NCBI GenBank assembly: GCA_037127255.1
Contig: JBANSL010000012.1
Coordinates: 21,400,615-21,464,614 of the forward strand
Direction of reading: 5' to 3'
DNA length: 64,000 bases
Source of the DNA: Persicaria tinctoria
Taxonomy: Eukaryota > Streptophyta > Magnoliopsida > Caryophyllales > Polygonaceae
The notes below the pieces were generated by a model. The model was not told the origin of the DNA, did not search any database, and worked only from the letters and a program-made list of their open reading frames with translations. The position numbers and the translations under genes are program-made. Shown here piece after piece: positions 47,531-59,630 of the stretch (positions are counted from its first letter, which is position 1; every line of letters begins with the position of its first letter).

Positions 47531-49036
47531 CCTGGCCTCCTCATCTCGCCATTTCTTCACAATACAGTACTCATCAACAGTGAGGATGTTCTGTTCTGGA
47601 TAAAAAGGACGAAGAATGGGATACTTGCGCACCCTGCGTTCACAGTTGAGGAGAACGTTCTTCGCCGTTTCCTCGACATGCTTAACAGAATCAGCGTCCA
47701 TTGGCAAGATTGAAGTAGTGGCCCGATGATTTAGACCACAAAGCATGAAGAGCTGATTCAGCTTCTCATTTAGGATCATAATCTGCAGGTGGGAGTTGTC
47801 CTGGCGATCAACAATATCGGCTCGGGCGGCGTTGACGTCCTTCCTTAGTGAGTCCACCTCAGCTTCCAGAATCTCAATCCGTTCCTCCAGTTTTACAGAA
47901 TCTCCCTGAGCCTGTGAGGGAGGCTTCAAAGTCCAGCCACCGGCCAGAGTTTGCTCAACCCCCAGGCGCTTCCAGCAATCTTCATCAATACGACTAGAGT
48001 GGGAGACAAATTCCTCCCCTTGTGTGTCAATGTTAAAGAACTCAAAGATCTTGGGGAGGAAATTTGCGTAGGGAAGAGGTGCAGTCACAGGGGTATTGAT
48101 GGTGTGAAGCATATAGGTCAGGATAAGATCTGGAATGTCCAACTCGTGGCCTGCCATGATCAGATATAGGTAATGCAGCAAGTTGTCGGTGACAAGCTCG
48201 CGGGAATTTTTCCTTGGCAGGACACAGCGCGCAAGAATGGTGAAAACCATCTTAGCATCAAGAGAAAGGACATTGTGGGTGTATTTAGGCTTGAATTTTG
48301 AGGATTCAGCGGAGTTGGAGCGACGAACAAACAGTTCTTTCTGGCCTTTGTTAATACAGTAGGCTTTGGTGGGGTGGGAACTGGTGTTAACATTTTCAGG
48401 GATTTCAAGAATTAAGGCCAAGGAAGAGCGGGTAAGGGTAATCTGACGCTGCTTAACCTGAGAAGTAAGAGTGAGACTCCCATTCTCTCGGCTAGCAGTA
48501 AGATTGAGGAAGAAGAGTCTTGTCAGACGAGGAAAAGCAACAGTATCAGGGTTGAGGAAAGACCACACACGAGAGTTCTTCAACAAGTTGACACAAGGGA
48601 GGTTTGTGGATTCTAGAAAATCTAGATCCACATGCTCACAACAATTGATAGGTCTGTGAGCATACCCATCCCTCCACATTCCAAAAGTAGTGTGATTGAT
48701 AAACCAAGCATGAGGGATATCGGAGAATACCTCGTGTGGGACAAGAGCTTGGGGTCGATGTTGTCGAAGCACCTTCTTTGAAGCACGAGGGTTGACTTGG
48801 GAAGGATAATTGGAAGGGTACCTGGGCTCCCTTTTGATGATCTTCCGTTTGTGACGAGCCCCTTCTTGACGAGTCTCTTCCTCTTCACTCTCGGAGGAGG
48901 TTTCCAGTTGACGAACTATGGCTTTCCCCTTGAAATCGTCATCAATCGCCACCCCTTTTCCCTTGTAATCGGAGGAGCGATAACGCTTAGCTCCAGATCT
49001 AGTGCAGGGAGGCGAAGAGGGTTTCCTTGGGGCCAT
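47531..49036 (-). pseudogene. Envelope-position ORF with plant-transposon-protein-like domain, truncated by G1
   Basis: Starting MAPRKPSSPPCTRSGAKR, the frame is open for about 502 residues up to the G1 insertion; the open frame then continues falsely into the LTR. A basic stretch (ARHKRKIIKRE, ~62-72) could be a nuclear signal. Residues ~95-260 resemble the domain annotated in plants as 'putative plant transposon protein' (Transposase_32-like), for example WSFLNPDTVAFPRLTRLFF. A heptad-like coiled coil lies at ~380-410. No membrane segment or signal peptide is seen in the surviving part, so calling it an envelope protein would not be justified. It lies 0.4 kb downstream of RNase H with its own TATA-like box. 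Confidence 0.7.
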
Positions 49037-49449
49037 GATGAGAGAAAGGGGGGGGGGGAGTACTTGAGTGTTCTTGGGAAGAGATGAAAAACAGAGAGAG
49101 AAGAGAGACGGAAGAAATGAAGTGATATGACCGGTGGAAGTAGGGATTTAAATAGGAGAGAAGAAAAACGTTTGAACTTCCAAAAAAAATGTTCAAAGAA
49201 TCCGGTCATATCTTTATCCAAAATTCTAACCAATTTTTAAGATAAATACAATGAAAAAAAATCGGAAAAGGTAAAAAAAAAACTTTAAAAGGATAAATAC
49301 CTAGGGAGATATTTCCTAAAAGATTTGATCCAATATTTTTGTTTGAAATTCAAATTCAACATCAGACTATTTAAGACAAGATGTTAAATTTTAATTCAAG
49401 ATCTTGATGTAGGAGATAATACGAATATCATAAGATACGATTGCTCCCC
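49037..49449 (-). promoter_or_regulatory. Spacer with a possible internal promoter for the extra ORF
   Basis: About 110 bp upstream of the extra ORF's ATG the minus strand reads CCTATTTAAATCCC (near 49144-49157), a good TATA box. A CT-rich leader with CTCTC runs follows, then a C-tract directly before the ATG. This looks like a Pol II promoter and 5' UTR rather than simple inter-ORF spacer. It is predicted from sequence only. Confidence 0.4.
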
Positions 49450-50520
49450 CTACATCGATGCTTCCTTATTAAGCATTCCAAGTTCTAATCGAATGAAATT
49501 AAATCTGTCTTCGGGAAGAGGTTTTGTAAAGATATCTGCAAGTTGAAGCTCAGTAAAGATGAATGTCAAAGACACATCTCCTTTCTCAACATGATCTCGG
49601 ATGAAGAGGTGTCTCACAATAATGTGCTTTGTTCTTGAGTGTTGTACATGGTTTTTGGAAATATAAATAGCACTGGTGTTATCACATTTGATGGGAATAC
49701 CCTTATAGTTGATTCCAAGGTCTTGGAGTTGTTGTGCAATCCATAGGACTTGCGAACAACAAGCTCCAGCAGCAATATACTCAGCTTCGGCTGTTGAAAG
49801 CGCTACTGAATTTTGCTTCTTGGAATGCCAACTTATAAGGGATGCCCCAAGAAATTGACAACACCCTGAGGTGCTTTTTCTATCTACTTTATACCTTGCA
49901 AAATCAGCATCGGAGAATCCGATAAGATCAAAGCTTGTTTGATGAGGGTACCATAATCCGAGATCTTTAGTTCCATTAAGATATCTCAAGATTCTCTTTA
50001 CCGCGATCAGATGTGATTCCTTTGGATTAGCTTGAAATCTTGCACACATACACACACTAAACATAATGTCAGGTCTGCTGGCAGTAAGATAAAGGAGAGA
50101 ACCGATCATACCTCTATATTCTTTCTGATTTACCTCTTTTCCGGTAAGATCTTGATCCAGAGAAAGTGTAGAGCTCATAGGCGTTTTGGCAACCTTGGAA
50201 TCGATAATCTTGTACTTCTTGAGTAGCTCTCGTGTATATTTTCCTTGATTAAGGAATATGCCTTTAGAGCTTTGATGTACGTGAAGTCCGAGAAAGAAAT
50301 TCAATTCTCCCATCATGCTCATCTCAAACTCCTTGCACATAATGTTAGAAAATTCCTTGCACAACACATCATTAGTAGCACCAAAAAGAATATCATCAAC
50401 ATAAATTTGGACGACTAGTATATCCTTTCCATGAGTTTTGATGAAGAGAGTTTTGTCGATCAAACCTCTTTTAAAATTATTTTCTAGGAGATATTTCGAA
50501 AGCCGCTCGTACCAGGGCCT
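49450..50520 (-). pseudogene. Sirevirus RT (C-terminal part) and RNase H
   Basis: The frame resumes at WYERLSKYLLENNF (near 50490) and runs through the YVDD box (IYVDDILFGATND), LNFFLGL, the RNase H motifs GFSDADFAR and STAEAEYIAA, and the terminal ADIFTKPLPED, to a stop at 49450. The upstream half of RT, including the conserved block before YVDD, is gone: integrase-linker sequence (ELSQGP) joins straight to WYERLS. The RT cannot be functional. Confidence 0.88.
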
Positions 50521-51950
50521 TGCGATAGCTCAGTAAGATCTTGAAATGGCTCCTGCATGTTTCTTGATTTGCTCTTTTCTTGACCATTGCTTCCTCCATC
50601 CGACTCATAGTCCTCATAAGTATTTAACTTGAGATCTGCAAAGCCTTCACTCAAGGTACCATTATCACTTTCATCAAATAACACATGTATGCTTTCCTCG
50701 ACGAGTTTGGTACGTTTGTTGAATATTCGATAAGCCTTGCTTTGATTCGAATATCCAAGAAATATACCTTCGTCGCTACGTGCATCAAATTTCCCAAGAT
50801 TATCCTTCCCATTGTTATGTACATAGCATGTACATCCGAATGGTTTGAAATAAGATATACTTGGTTTTCTTCCTTTAAACAGCTCATAAGGAGTTTTCTT
50901 TAAAATTGATCGAATCAAACATCTATTGAGAATATAGTTCGCTGTATTTACAGCCTCTGCCCAGTATGACTTGGGCAAGTTATTCTCTAATAGCATAGTC
51001 CTTGACATCTCCTCCAGGGTGCGGTTTTTTCGTTCCACCACCCCGTTTTGTTAAGGTGTCCTTGGAGCAGAAAAATTGTGAGAAATCCCATATTTCGCAC
51101 AAAATATGTCGAAGTTTAATTGATCAAATTCTCTACCGTGATCACTTATAATAGAAACGATAGGTAGGTTTTTCAATGTTTGTAACTCCTTACAAAGTTT
51201 TGAAAAATAAAACAGAGTTTCTGATTTATCTTTGAGAAAGAAAACCCAAGTGAATCGTGAATAATCATCAACAATTACGAGAATGTATTGTTTACCTTTG
51301 GGAGATTTGACACGCATCGGTCCGCATAAGTCCATTTGTAACAATTCTAAATGTCTAGTAGTACTAATGACCTTCTTTTTCTTGAAAGAGCTACGAGTGT
51401 GTTTTCCCCTTGAGCAAGCATTGCATAGATCGTCAACTTTAAAATTCAGATTCGGAAGTCCTCGAACCAGATCCTTAGACAGTAGCTTTCCGAGGGAATG
51501 CATGGTGATATGCCCAAGACGCCTGTGCCACACCCTTGGATCTTCTGATAAGGCCTTGAGACACTTTCGATTTGAGGGTGGAATGCGATTTGTATTAAGA
51601 ACATAAATGTTAGAATCTCTTTTAGCCGTAAGAACCACATCTCCTGTCTTCTCGTCTTGAACGATGCACTTTTCCTTGTTAAAGCAAATGTGATTGCCTT
51701 TATCACAAAGCTGTGAAACACTGAGAAGATTATATTTGAGACCATCGACAAGATATACATCTTTAATAAAATCTTTGGAATTAACACCAATGTTACCAAT
51801 ACCGACGATGTCGCACTTTCCCTTATCACCAAGAGTTATAGTACCGCTGGATTACTTCTTTAAATGATGAAAAAGAGATTCTTTTCCACTCATATGCCTG
51901 GAGCAACCGCTATCCATAATCCATTTTTGATCCTTAGCCTTGGTGATGTC
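50484..51950 (-). pseudogene. Sirevirus protease and integrase with in-frame stops
   Basis: The protease motif IMDSGCSRHMSG lies near 51890-51920. A TAA at 51852-51854 interrupts the frame soon after. The integrase follows with HRRLGHITMHS and CNACSRGKH (zinc binding), MDLCGP and ISDHGREF (catalytic Asp residues) and VERKNRTLEE (catalytic Glu). A TAA at 51051-51053, where Gln is expected before NG, splits the integrase. The frame then runs to 50484, where it meets the RT deletion. Two nonsense changes plus the deletion show a dead copy. Confidence 0.88.
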
Positions 51951-51965
51951 CTGCAAAACAACAAA

Positions 51966-53746
51966 TCAACCTTTTCGGCTTGACCAATAGACCGATTTGG
52001 ATCCGTTGTGAGGGTATACCATATTTGGTAACTTTGTTCCCTTAGGGACCCAAACTTGCCTTATCCGTTCATTTAAACGTACAAGATATGTGTTTCGGAT
52101 GATATAAGGATCTGTTCTCCTATAAGGACAGGTTTCCTTTACATGACCCTTTTTGCAGCAGAAGAAACATGTAGGAGTCCTCCAACTTCCTTTAGCTTTA
52201 ACAAACTTGGTAGTAGGCTTAACATGAAAGTTCTTGTTATAACCTATACCATTTCGATTTAAGAAAAGTTGTTGTTCTCCAAGCATCTTATCAAGATTAG
52301 CCTTGGATCTTGTAAATTGCACTAAGGCTTTTTGCTGATCTTGACATTTTTCAGATAACTTTGCCTTTTCGTTCTCAAGATCAGTGTTCTGACCAATGAG
52401 AGTTGAAAGTTTTTCCTTCAGTTCGGAATTTTCCGATCGTAAGGTCTTACTTTCATTGATAAGGTCAGAATTCTTATTGTCAAGATCTTGCAATTTCTAT
52501 GACAGCCTTTTAATGCAAGTCTCTTGATCCAATACCTTTTCTTGTAGACTGCTAATTTCTCTGCAGCAGCTTTCCTCATTTGAGATCATATTTTTGAGAA
52601 ATTCAGAAAGAACAGCTTTGGAACTAGAAAGAAGGTTTCTTACCATTCCATTAAAGTGTTGATCTTTATCATCGATTTTGGCCATGAGACAAGGATTAGC
52701 TTGTTCATCCTCAGAGTCCGAGTCACTTGATGCATCTGAGTCACTCCAAGCTGCCATGACTTTCTTGTTGGATTCTTTCCTCTTTGCCTTGTTGCGCTTT
52801 TTGAGAGGACACTCCTTAACTAGGTGATCTGTTTCACCACATTCATAGCATGTTAAGACTCGATTCCTCTTGGAGGGAGTAGAAGACTTACCTTGGCTCC
52901 TTGAAGATCCTCCAAATTCCTTGTTGGAAAATTGCTTCTTCATTTTGAGGATGCGAGCCAAACCCCTTGTTATAAGAGCAAAGGGATCTTCCTCTTCATC
53001 ATCCTCTGAATCTTTAGGAGATTCTTCTTTCTTAACCTTTAGCGCTAAGTTCTTGACATTTGTGGAAGGCTCCCCATCGTCCTCATTGAGGATCATTTCA
53101 TGGGTGATTAGTTTTCCTAACAAGTCATCGATAGCCAGCGTGCTAAGGTCTTGAGCTTCTTCAATAGCGGTCACCTTGGGACCCCATTTAGATTTAGGAA
53201 GACAACGAAGTATCTTTCTGACCTTTTCTTCATTTTGGAAGGTTTTTCCCAGGGAGTCGAGATTATTAATGATCTCCGTAAAATGGGTGAACATTACTTT
53301 CACAGACTCATCAGATTTCATCTTAAACAATTCGTATTGTCTAAGATAAATACTGATTTTAGATTCCTTGACCTGACTAGTTCCTTCATTGGTCACAACC
53401 AACTTATCCCAGATTTCTTTTGCTGATTTGCAAGAGGAAATCCGGTTGAATTCTTCAGTGCTTAGCCCATAGTAAAGAGTATGAACTGCTTTACTGTTTT
53501 TGGCTGTTTTCTCTCCAGATCCGTCTGGTTGAATTCTTCCTCAGTCTTATCTACCTTCGTATCATTTGGTCCATCCTTCTGGGGAACATTTGGCCCTCGC
53601 GTAATGATATGCCAGAGTTCTAGAGCCTGATCAATGATGAACATTTTCATCAGTGATTTCCAATGCATAAAATTATCCCCAACAAAGAGAGGTGGACGGG
53701 AGATAGATCTTCCTTGTCCGAAGCCGCCTTGTCCTTCGCCTGCCAT
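51966..53746 (-). pseudogene. Sirevirus gag with frameshift and in-frame stops
   Basis: The start is MAGEGQGGFGQGRS at 53746. A frame change near 53510-53520 moves the reading to the frame that continues to 52497. There a TAG (52497-52499) interrupts, after which the same frame runs to a TGA at 51966. Features: UBN2-type gag core (HWKSLMKMFI), first zinc knuckle CYECGETDHLVKEC (~52820-52860), acidic WSDSDASSDSDSEDE, a long coiled coil (~52300-52490) and a second zinc knuckle CFFCCKKGHVKETC (~52130-52170). Two zinc knuckles and the extended C-terminus are Sirevirus traits. Confidence 0.87.
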
Positions 53747-53788
53747 GGTTAGTACTCACAGATAGTAATATCCAAATACGTGAGCTAG

Positions 53789-53800
53789 GCTCTGATACCA
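53789..53800 (-). other. Sirevirus primer-binding site (initiator Met tRNA)
   Basis: On the minus strand TGGTATCAGAGC, 2 nt inside the 5' LTR. Confidence 0.88.
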
Positions 53801-53802
53801 AT

Positions 53803-54965
53803 TGAAGTGCAGAATTGGCAGAATAGGAGCACGGAAATACTCTATAAGGGGGGGTTGGATAGAGTATGGAAACTTCTCGCAATCCAGAAAGGTAAGACCT
53901 TACCACAAGCTGTAAGACCTTATCTGAGATGTGAAGAGAGATTAGTAGCGAGAGTAGGTAAGAAACAGTAAGTAATAAAAGCAAGCAATAAAGTAAAGCA
54001 CACGATACTTGTTAACGAGGTTCGGCCCAACCGCCTACGTCCCCGCCTAGGGTTATCCAACCCGTAGGATTCAACACACTTTATTTCACTTTGCCTTATG
54101 AGTCCTAGATACAACCTCTAGAAGACTTACACACTTCTAGACTACCTTACTGTCTAGCAACCCAAACTCTCTAGTGAAACAAAGCAACTAAGGATACCGA
54201 AGTACCCTATACTTTTGGGTAAAGAAACCCTTAGTATAACCTAGATGAATTGTACTATAAAGCGTTATGAAACCTCACACACACTCAAAAGTAAGAACAA
54301 ACTGTTTGCTAGAGGAGCCGCGTGAGATCAATCAATTGAAGAAGACTTGAAGGCTGTGTGCAATTGAGCGCTGTGAAGATGTATATTGCTGCAGACGTCT
54401 TCTTCTCTTTATATAGCTCAACTTCAAACTTTGAATTCCTGAATCTTCTCCCGATAGTTAAGAACGTTGCAACATATCTTTCCAGGGAGAAATCTTTGGT
54501 TGGGCCAATATTCCAGAACCTTCACCGAGGCTGTTGAGATCTCGTCAAGGATCTGAAAGGTTTGGATTGTCGATAAAGGCCGTTTGAAAATCTGATCCAA
54601 ATCCTGTAAAATCTCAACTATATATGGAAGAAGATATACATGATAGATTAAGATATAATCTATTATTCAAACAAAGGCCCGACCGAGCAAAGATATCAAA
54701 GGCCCAACTGAGTAAAGTCTGAAGAGATTAATCTAGGGCCCAATGTGAATGGATCTCGGTTTGGGTTAGAGTAAATTAGGCCCGTTTGATAAAAAGGCCC
54801 ATTTACCCTAAACCATTTCCGAATCCAGTAGAAACCAACAAATGTCTTGAGCCCTTTTTGGTAAGACCTTATCAAACTCAGGAATCCCGAGTTTTGGCTT
54901 TCATCAACCAAGACCTTACATCCTTTAGTTAGATCTTATCATCAAGGTGGAGTTAACACTCTTCA
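53803..54965 (-). repeat. Sirevirus-like 5' LTR
   Basis: On the minus strand it begins TGAAGAGTGTTAAC and ends TCTGCACTTCA, with inverted ends TGAAG/CTTCA, 1163 bp. It contains several AAGGTCTTAC-type words and repeated GGGCC blocks. The flank after 54965 is CTCGT, the only visible copy of its target duplication. Confidence 0.85.
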
Positions 54966-55914
54966 CTCGTTGCTAAGTACACCTCCTCATAGTCACCAAC
55001 TTCACCATCAACTGCACTGACCACATTCGTTTGGGAGCCATCATCATTCTTTCGCAAGGACGTCTTTCTCAACATCGATCTTCACGTCCTCCCAGAATTG
55101 CGGACACCTCACTTGTATGTGACCCTTCTCCCCACAATAATAGCATTTCCACATCACTAAGATCACGCCGTTCATATGCCTGGGTTCTCCATTTCGGGTC
55201 ACATTTCCTCGACTCTACATTATCCGGGTCACGACGAGGACGTGATCCGGATCTCCACCTCTGGTGATCATTCCACCTCGACTGGCTCCTCCCTCGCTCT
55301 CGATTCTCCACAACTACTATGCTATCCCCTCTTGTGTTGAGAGCGTCATTCTTCGTCATCCTCTCACTCTCTCGTAACGTAGTCGTTACCTCCTCTAGAG
55401 TGAGAGTCGTCCTTCCTACAAGCAACGTCTGCACCAAAGGCTTGTAGGACCTTGATAATGATGCTAACAACAATAATGCTTGCTCCTCATCCTTAATATT
55501 ATCATCCCCATTCATCAACTGACATACTAGTTGATTAAAAGAGTTAATGTGGTCATGAAGATTACCTCATTCCTCCATCCTGAGCGAATATAACTCCATC
55601 TTCAAGCACAACCGGTTCATCAACGACTTCGGCGCGTAAATGCTCTCGAGCTTCTCCCACAACGCCTTTGGCGAGGTCTCCTTCATCACACTGGACTTGA
55701 TCTCGGGAGCAAGTGCCAACCGAATTGTACTCACCGCCTTCTTCTGGAGTCTACTCCACTCTCTCTCGCTCATGGATGTGGGTTTCTCCTCCTCAAGAGC
55801 TTGATCAAGACCTTGCTGCATCATTACGTCTTGAATCGTACTCTGCCACATCATGAAGTTGGTCTTTCCATCAAAGAGTGGGTTCTCGAACATCTTCATC
55901 ACACTCGACGCCAT
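54966..55914 (-). pseudogene. C1 copia gag, frameshifted
   Basis: The start is ATG 55914 (MASSVMKMFENPLF), preceded by a short leader from the primer site. The gag core includes WEKLESIYAPKSLMNRL and LVGRTTLTLEEV. The frame is broken near 55565 and again near 55155, after which the zinc knuckle CYYCGEKGHIQVRC is in another frame. About 100 bp later the Sirevirus-like LTR interrupts C1, so protease and later domains are separated or lost. Confidence 0.85.
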
Positions 55915-55988
55915 CGTGTCTACACGGAATCCTTCCACCAACAAATGCTACACCGATTTTCCGACTCCGACGACCTTCGCAACCTTCG

Positions 55989-56000
55989 GCTCTGATACCA
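55989..56000 (-). other. C1 primer-binding site (initiator Met tRNA)
   Basis: On the minus strand TGGTATCAGAGC lies 1 nt inside the C1 5' LTR. Confidence 0.88.
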
Positions 56001-56001
56001 C

Positions 56002-56341
56002 TGTTGGGGAAAAATACGGGTAGCTACCACTCGATCGCTTGTTTGACTCGGATGGACAAACTCTCCTTTCAAACGAGACCTTGTATTAATGTACAAGTAT
56101 TTTTGTACAACTCTCGATACAAGACTCTCAGTCACCAATACACCACTCGAGATGTACCACTCACACTCTTACACTCACAAACTTACACTCACTCACTCAC
56201 GTTATGTTGAAGACTCAACTTCACTCACAACTCACTTCTTGTACACTTGATTACATACACCACTAGCCTATTTATAGGCTTTCTATGTCGGTTTACTCCT
56301 TCAATTAAATTCAAGAATACTCTAGTTAATAAACATATTAT
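56002..56341 (-). repeat. C1 5' LTR, interrupted
   Basis: Clear copy of part of the 3' LTR at 29199-29753, starting TGTTGGGGAAAAATACGGG in plus orientation. It is cut at 56341 by C2; the rest must lie beyond C2's other end, outside the window. Many small differences from the 3' LTR show that C1 is older than C3 and G1. Confidence 0.85.
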
Positions 56342-57003
56342 TGTTGGGATCGACAAGACCCAAATGCAGAAATGAATCGGGAACCTAGCAACTCAAGCTA
56401 CAATCCCGCTGATAACCAAGTTCACAGATTTACAGAACCTCAAACACAATCAAACCAAGCAACACAAGCATACAAACAATCACAAGCAAGAACACAACGA
56501 TTTAAGTGGAAAACCCTCCCTAACCCGGAGGATCAAAAACCTTTGTCGCCCGCCAATGCACCAAAATCCACTAATCAACAAAATGGGTACAAGTGTTCAT
56601 CACTTACAAATCTCACACAAGGAGATACCACCAATTTCACTCAAATTGATACAACACCATTTTCACCAAGATTAGGGATTCTAAACGAGGGAATAACAAG
56701 CCGAGAAACACAAGTAGGCTTACCGAGAACTCGAGGTGAAAGAACCCGGATGAGACAAGGAAGATCCACTCACTTTCTCACCACCTTTCCCCTCTTTCTT
56801 CTTTCTCCCTCACTTTTGTGCTCCTATTTTTGGGGCTCACTTTCAGCTTTCAACAATGGAAGCTCCTGCTGGCTGCTGCTGATGCTTCTTGCTCTTTCGT
56901 ACAGCCCAAGCCAAAAGGCAAGAAAAGTGCCTTTTAAATCATTTGAAGAAATTAGCCAATTTATGGCTCACATTGGGCTGGACTAATGGGCTTAGGCCCA
57001 ACA
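56342..57003 (-). repeat. C2 3' LTR
   Basis: 662 bp. The minus strand begins TGTTGGGCCTAAGCCC and ends TCTTGTCGATCCCAACA. A GGAGGGGGAGAT polypurine tract (57004-57015 on the complement) precedes it. Confidence 0.88.
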
Positions 57004-57050
57004 ATCTCCCCCTCCAGCCCAAGGGGAAGACATCCATGCTCGTCTCGGCA

Positions 57051-58964
57051 TCAGTTGCGGATCAGCCCCGCCATCTTGGCGCAGAACTGATGCTTGTCAA
57101 CAGTCACCACCTTGGTCAACATGTTAGTTGGATTTTTGTTCGTATGAATCTTCTTCAAAGCTATCTCTCGGTTGCTCACTGCATCTCGAATCCAATGGCA
57201 CCACACATCAATATGCTTGGTCCGGCAATGATATGTAGCATTCTTGCTCAAATCAAGAGCACTTTGGCCATCACAGTTCACCACATACTCTCCTTGCATC
57301 AACCCCAACTCTCGAAGAAACCTCTTCACCCAAAGCATCTCTTTTCCTGCTTCCGTCATGGCAATGTACTCTGCCTCTATCGTGGACAAAGCAACACACT
57401 TTTGCAACTTAGACTGCCATGAGACAGCTCCCCCAGCAAAAGTGAACGAATACCCCGATGTAGACTTTCTACCATCAAGGTCTCCTGCCATGTCTGAATC
57501 GGTGAAGCCTTCAAGAATGGGTTTGGAACCCCCATAGCATAAACACATCTTCGACGTACCTTTCAAATATCCGAATATCCATTTCACTGCCTCCCAATGA
57601 TCTCTACCTGGATTAGAGAGGAACCTACTGACCAAACCAACTGCATGAGCAATGTCAGGCCGAGTGCACACCATAACATACATCAAACTCCCAACTGCTG
57701 ATGAGTAGGGAACGCTGGCCATCTTCTTCTTCTCTTCACTTGTAGATGGACAACTCTTCTTGCTCAACTTGAAGTGACTAGCAAGAGGTGTGCTAACTGG
57801 CTTAGCTTTCTCCATGTTGAACCTGCTCAGGACCTTCTCAACATACCTCTCTTGTGACAGCCATATCTTCTTGGCCTTCCTGTCATGGGTAATCTGCATA
57901 CCCAAAATCTGGCGTGCTGTTCCCAAGTCTTTCATATCAAAGGAAGTATACAACTTCTTCTTCAAATCATCAACCATAGATTTATCCGGTCCAACAATCA
58001 GCATATCATCTACATACATAAGAAGAAACACAAACCTGCCATCTGAATGCTGCTTGAAGTAAACACAATGATCTGCACTTGTTCTGGTGTAGCCATGATC
58101 CACCATGAAGCAATCAAATTTCTTGTACCGTTGTTTGGGAGGTTGCTTCAGCCCATACAAGCTCTTCTTCAGTTTGCAAACCAAGTGCTTTTTCCCTTTT
58201 ACTTCAAATCCTTCCAGCTGCTCCATATATATCTCCTCCTCCAAATCACCATGGAGAAATGCAGTCTTCACATCTAACTGCTCAAGTTCCAAATCCATGC
58301 TTGCAGCTAAGCCAAGGATCACCCTGATGGAACTCATCTTCATGACAGGTGAGAAGATTTCATCAAAATCAAATCCCTTTTTCTGGTTGAAACCCTTCAC
58401 AAATAGTCGGGCTTTGTACTTGACTAGTTTGTCTCCATCCATCTTCAACTTGTACACACACTTGTTCTTCAAGGCCTTTCTTCCTTTGGGAAGTTTAACA
58501 AGCTCATAAGTGTTGTTCTTCTTCAAAGAACTTATCTCTTCTTCCATGTCTTTTCTCCACTGAGATTTCTCCTTGTGGGTTTGAGCTTCCTGAAAGCTCT
58601 TAGGCTCCCCCTCTTCAGTGACTGCAACATACTCAGAACTGGGGTATCTTGTCGACGGAGGACGCTCTCTGCTTGATCTTTTGAGCTCAACTGTCTCCTC
58701 ATCTTGTGTCGGCTCCCCCTCCTCAGAGCCCTCGCCAAATTCAGCTTCAGCTTCTGGTAACACTTCATCTGCAGTGGGAATCTCCTCATCATCTCCTAAG
58801 TGAGACTCACCACTTGTTCCAGTCTCTTCTAATCGAGAAGGGAAGTAGACTGGTAGCTCAGGAACTTCCTCTGCTGCAGGTGTATCCGCATCTGATAGTG
58901 TCTTGTCCTCGTGAAAGTTCACATCTCTGGATCTGAACACTTTCTTCTTCTCTGGATCCCACAA
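57051..58964 (-). pseudogene. C2 RT and RNase H
   Basis: A 637-residue open frame runs from MWDPEKKKVF to a stop at 57051. It carries the acidic linker, RT (KARLFVKGFNQ, MDLELEQLDVKTAFLHGDL, an intact MYVDDMLIVGP box) and RNase H (DSDMAGDLDGRKS, LSTIEAEYIAMTEA). This segment is itself unbroken, but the polyprotein upstream is interrupted by stops, a frameshift, a MITE and G2. Confidence 0.9.
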
Positions 58965-59337
58965 CTTGTACCCAAAATCAGCATCTCTATAACCCAGAAA
59001 AATGCAAGTGATTGCTCTGTCATCCAGCTCCTGTCTCTATTCTTTAGGCACATGCACAAATGCCTTGCAACCAAAGACCCTCAGGTGAGAGTAGGAAATG
59101 TCTCTGCCAGACCACACTCTCTCAGGGACATCAAAATCTAAAGCTGACGATGGAGATCGATTCATCAAGTAGCAGGCAGTGCTCAAAGCTTCACCCCTAA
59201 TGGCTTCGGAAGCTTTGCCATTTTCAACATGCATCTAACCTTCTCAAGCAAGGTTCTGTTTGTTCGTTCTGCAACGCCATTGTGATGCGGAGTACCATAA
59301 GTTGTCTTCTCATGCCTGATCCCATGCTGCAGACAAT

Positions 59338-59630
59338 TAGGGGCGGAGGCAGGGGGGGCATGTGGTGGCTCGAGCCCCCCTGGAAAAATTAAAAAAAAAA
59401 TTATATATATATATATATATATGTGTGTATATATATATTAAAAGAGGTGAAAAGTAAACAAAAGTACATTGTAGCTCAGCTGGTATGAGCCTTGAGCGGG
59501 ATACTAGAGGTCCTAGGTTCAATTCCCCTTTACCCCTTTTTAATCAAATTTTTTTTAACCCCCTTTTAACCATATGAACTCCTTAAAAAAAATTGAGCCC
59601 CCCCTGAGTTCAGTCCTGGCTCCGCCCCTA
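59338..59630. mobile_element. hAT-type MITE with embedded tRNA-like segment, TSD CAGACAAT
   Basis: The ends TAGGGGCGGAGGCAGG and CCTGGCTCCGCCCCTA are inverted repeats with one mismatch. CAGACAAT flanks both sides (59330-59337 and 59631-59638), the 8-bp target duplication of hAT elements. The element is 293 bp with no transposase frame. Inside are a TA-rich microsatellite and, at about 59471-59527, a tRNA-like stretch. Confidence 0.85.
59471..59527 (+). other. tRNA-like segment (Pol III A and B boxes) inside the MITE
   Basis: TAGCTCAGCTGG matches the internal A box and, about 30 nt later, GGTTCAATTCC matches the B box of a tRNA or tRNA-derived SINE. A D-arm-like GCTC..GAGC pairing is present. 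There is no complete acceptor stem, so this is not called a functional tRNA gene. Confidence 0.6.

Larger units (their letters stand above)
47531..54965 (-). mobile_element. Sirevirus-like Ty1/copia element, 3' end lost
   Basis: On the minus strand the order is 5' LTR (53803-54965), Met-tRNA primer site, gag with two zinc knuckles, protease, integrase, damaged RT, RNase H, then an extra ORF in the envelope position. Gag style (CYECGETDHLVKECP, then an acidic Ser/Asp stretch and a coiled coil) and the extra 3' ORF fit the Sirevirus (SIRE/Maximus) lineage. G1 interrupts the extra ORF at 47530, and the 3' LTR is missing because of the deletion at 29910. It lies inside C1; the right flank after the LTR is CTCGT. 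Confidence 0.85.

Noticed and set aside
59471..59527. A functional tRNA gene
   Set aside because: A and B boxes are present, but no full acceptor stem or convincing anticodon arm, and it lies inside a MITE with clear target duplications.
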